Below, piece by piece: positions 61,328 to 63,038 of a DNA stretch of 63,038 bases. The notes under the pieces are model-generated. The model did no database searches and had not been told where the DNA came from. It saw only the letters and a program-made list of their open reading frames with translations. The DNA is from Alicyclobacillus hesperidum (lineage in GTDB: Bacteria; Bacillota; Bacilli; Alicyclobacillales; Alicyclobacillaceae). The stretch's first letter is position 1. The number at the start of each line of letters is the position of its first letter. The stretch is taken from NCBI RefSeq assembly GCF_900107035.1, contig NZ_FNOJ01000016.1, forward strand, positions 1 through 63,038. Direction: 5' to 3'. The translations under genes were made by a program, and so were the position numbers.

Positions 61328-62701
61328 ATGACACCCATTTCCGTTGAAGAACTGTGCCGTCTGCTCGCGTGTGACGACGTGGCAGGTGCATCAAATGCAT
61401 TGGTGACCGGTATAGCTGTCGATCACCGCGAAGTGCAACCTCAAGACGCGTTTGTCGCATTTGTAGGGCAGCGCGTCAATGGCCACCAGTTTGTCGAAGA
61501 CGCGTTTTCTCGCGGAGCCAGTGTAGCGATTGTGACAGAAAACGTCAAGGCCGCCGGAGGCTCGATCCTGCGCGTGCAAGATGCACTTTTGGCTGTACAG
61601 ATGATGGCTGAATACGAACGCCAACAGTTCTCGGGACCGGTTGTCGGCATCACGGGCAGCAACGGCAAGACGACGACAAAAGAGATGGTTGCTGCGGTAC
61701 TTGGCGCGATGGGGGATTGTCTGTTCACACCGGCCAATCGCAACAACGAATTGGGCTTACCCCTAACCATTCTACAGCGGCAAGCTCGACACCGTTCCAT
61801 CGTTCTTGAGATGGGGATGCGTGGATTCGGGCAAATTCGGCGTCTATGTGAAATTGCACAACCCACAATCGGCGTGATCACGAATATTGGGTACAGTCAT
61901 ATCGAATTGCTCGGCAGCCAAGAGGGTATCGCCAGGGCGAAGGGAGAGCTGCTCGAGGCTCTGCCCGAGCACGGAAGAGGCATTCTCAATCGAGACGATC
62001 CGTGGCTTTGCCGAATCGCATCCAAATCGCGTGCTCCTATCACATGGTATGGGTTCGCGAAGGACGCGGATGTCCGTGCCGACGGTGTCACTTGGGCGGA
62101 AGACGGCATGCATTTTCGCGTCCACTGGCGTAACGAAGAACGGTCGTTTCACATCCCGACTTTTGGACTGCACAATGTTGCCAATGCTCTGGCCGCGATC
62201 GCGGTTGGTCTGACTGTCGGCCTCAGTCTCGCCGATATGGTCGCGCCGCTCGCTCGCGTCGAGGCGTCGTCGGGGCGCTTGCGCATCCTGAAAGGGACTC
62301 GTTTAACGGTGATCGACGACTGCTACAATGCAAGTCCATCGTCGATGCAAGCGAGCCTTGAGGTATTGCAACACATTGCACCGCCAGGTCAACGCGTCGC
62401 CATCCTTGGCGATATGTATGAACTTGGCGATCACGCCGAATCCGGTCACAAGGAGGTCGGGGAGGCAGTTGGCAGATTGGGCGTCGATAGGCTTTTAGCG
62501 GTGGGGAAGATGGCGCGCTGGATGGCGGAAGCCGCCACTGCTGCTGGCGTCCCGCACGTTTTGCATATACCGACGGTGGAAGGTGCATTGTCGGCGCTTC
62601 CGTCATTCTTGCCTGAGGAGGCGACCGTTTTGGTCAAGGCATCCCGTGGCATGCAGTTGGAACGCATGGTCGCAGTATTGTCTCCAGAAATGCATACGTA
62701 A
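61328..62701 (+). CDS. murF: UDP-MurNAc-tripeptide--D-Ala-D-Ala ligase
   Basis: ATG 61328 with AAAGGA upstream. 457 residues: GITGSNGKTTTKEMVAAVL nucleotide loop, ANRNNELGLPLTIL, LEMGMRGFGQI and IDDCYNASPSSMQASL. Last cytoplasmic step of the peptidoglycan precursor. A group II intron lies directly after the stop on the other strand; the gene itself is intact. Confidence 0.93.
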   Translation: MTPISVEELCRLLACDDVAGASNALVTGIAVDHREVQPQDAFVAFVGQRVNGHQFVEDAFSRGASVAIVTENVKAAGGSILRVQDALLAVQMMAEYERQQFSGPVVGITGSNGKTTTKEMVAAVLGAMGDCLFTPANRNNELGLPLTILQRQARHRSIVLEMGMRGFGQIRRLCEIAQPTIGVITNIGYSHIELLGSQEGIARAKGELLEALPEHGRGILNRDDPWLCRIASKSRAPITWYGFAKDADVRADGVTWAEDGMHFRVHWRNEERSFHIPTFGLHNVANALAAIAVGLTVGLSLADMVAPLARVEASSGRLRILKGTRLTVIDDCYNASPSSMQASLEVLQHIAPPGQRVAILGDMYELGDHAESGHKEVGEAVGRLGVDRLLAVGKMARWMAEAATAAGVPHVLHIPTVEGALSALPSFLPEEATVLVKASRGMQLERMVAVLSPEMHT

Positions 62702-62710
62702 TGAAGTGCA

Positions 62711-63038
62711 ATCGAGTAGGAGGGGGCGCCTAGCCCCCGACCTCTCACACCACCGTACAAGCGGGTCCGCATACGGCGGTTCACAAAGCACTACGAAGTT
62801 TCAAGTATCTCTCCTGTAAACTCCTCAAACCAAGTTGTTCAAAGTAGGTCTTGTTCATAGCGTTGTTCAAGTTTCTCGCCATTTCCCAATATCCTCGTCG
62901 CGAGTTTGCCATCATAAATGCTATCCAGTCCGGTTGTCCGAGCGCGCGCAGCTCACGAAGTCGCGTTCGCGCCCGTTTCCACTGTTTCCAGATACACATT
63001 CGTAACCGACGGCGAATCCACTCATCGAACCTATTGCA
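62711..63038 (-). mobile_element. Group II intron, 3' part, truncated by the window edge
   Basis: On the - strand the end of the reverse transcriptase is followed by a domain V-like hairpin (62782-62749: arms GAACCGCCGTATGCGG and CCGCTTGTACGGTGGT). A domain VI-like stem GGGGGC/GCCCCC comes next (about 62739-62721), ending near CCTACTCGAT (62720-62711). This order, RT then DV then DVI, defines a group II intron. The exact 3' splice site is not certain. Confidence 0.75.
62781..63038 (-). CDS. ltrA: Group II intron reverse transcriptase/maturase, C-terminal part (5' partial)
   Basis: The frame is open to the window edge; 85 residues are visible. FDEWIRRRLRMCIWKQWKR and ANSRRGYWEMARNLNNAMNK, then YFEQLGLRSLQERYLKLRSAL, are the maturase (group II intron maturase-specific) C-terminal motifs. 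The stop lies at the domain V start. The reverse transcriptase domain itself is beyond the edge, so activity cannot be judged. Confidence 0.8.
   Translation of the reverse strand, partial: CNRFDEWIRRRLRMCIWKQWKRARTRLRELRALGQPDWIAFMMANSRRGYWEMARNLNNAMNKTYFEQLGLRSLQERYLKLRSAL

Noticed and set aside
1-63038. CRISPR array, rRNA or tRNA genes
   Set aside because: No regularly spaced direct repeats, rRNA signatures or tRNA cloverleaf were seen.

Overview
The window reads as about 11 kb of an integrated accessory element followed by about 52 kb of ordinary chromosome from a spore-forming, acidophile-like Firmicute, most plausibly Alicyclobacillaceae. This placement is an inference from gene content: YjcZ- and YlbJ-type sporulation genes, bacillithiol synthesis (bshA), ReoY/YpiB, YpmA/YpmB, and Bacillus-like order (ypjD-dapB-bshA-cca-birA-dinG; aroC-aroB-aroH-trp-tyrA). 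No 16S rRNA or other taxonomic marker is present. The two parts differ in base and codon use: the first 11 kb is visibly AT-richer than the rest.

Region 1 (1-11223, all genes on the + strand) looks like part of a cryptic filamentous-phage (inovirus-like) prophage. It opens inside a DnaD-like replication gene and continues with small unknown proteins. Then come seven to nine very small single-span membrane proteins, including recognisable paralogues that look like virion coat subunits. Next are a secreted Pro/Ser/Thr-rich protein, further membrane peptides, a Zot/pI-type assembly ATPase, and a secreted protein with three fibronectin-III-like domains and a C-terminal membrane anchor (a pIII-like candidate). 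The cluster ends with a polyprenol-mannose style glycosylation pair (Gpi18/PIG-V-like GT-C plus a DPM1-GtrA fusion) and a small winged-helix-like protein. The order coat, adsorption, membrane, assembly ATPase is that of filamentous phages. The membrane segment of one 60-residue coat candidate recurs as the anchor of the FN3 protein. The left end, and any integrase or rolling-circle Rep gene, lie outside the window.

Region 2 (11365-20583) is chromosomal: two small sporulation-type proteins, a MoxR ATPase/VWA pair, a LysM-transglycosylase, an RluA pseudouridine synthase and three tandem M42 peptidase paralogues, the third of which has lost its catalytic glutamates.

Region 3 (20591-30030) is an aromatic amino acid supraoperon: aroC-aroB-aroH, trpD-C-F-B-A, aroF (DAHP synthase) and tyrA. 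trpE is missing. The leader before trpD carries a run of GAG triplets resembling a TRAP-binding site.

Region 4 (30043-38409) has a promoter with a palindromic operator and a terminated leader, an XPB helicase with its partner, reoY, two membrane proteins on the - strand (YitT, YkvI), uppP and ylbJ.

Region 5 (38517-53932) holds ypjD, a TPR gene, dapB, bshA, cca, birA, a second TPR gene and dinG. These are followed by a split NHEJ set (ku, with separate divergent ligase and polymerase genes) and a methylthioadenosine salvage cluster (mtnP, mtnA, MTA/SAH deaminase).

Region 6 (53952-63038) has surE, ypmA, ypmB, an FtsH paralogue, asnS, dnaD, and divergent ddl and murF. It ends in the 3' part of a group II intron on the - strand that abuts the murF stop codon and runs off the window.
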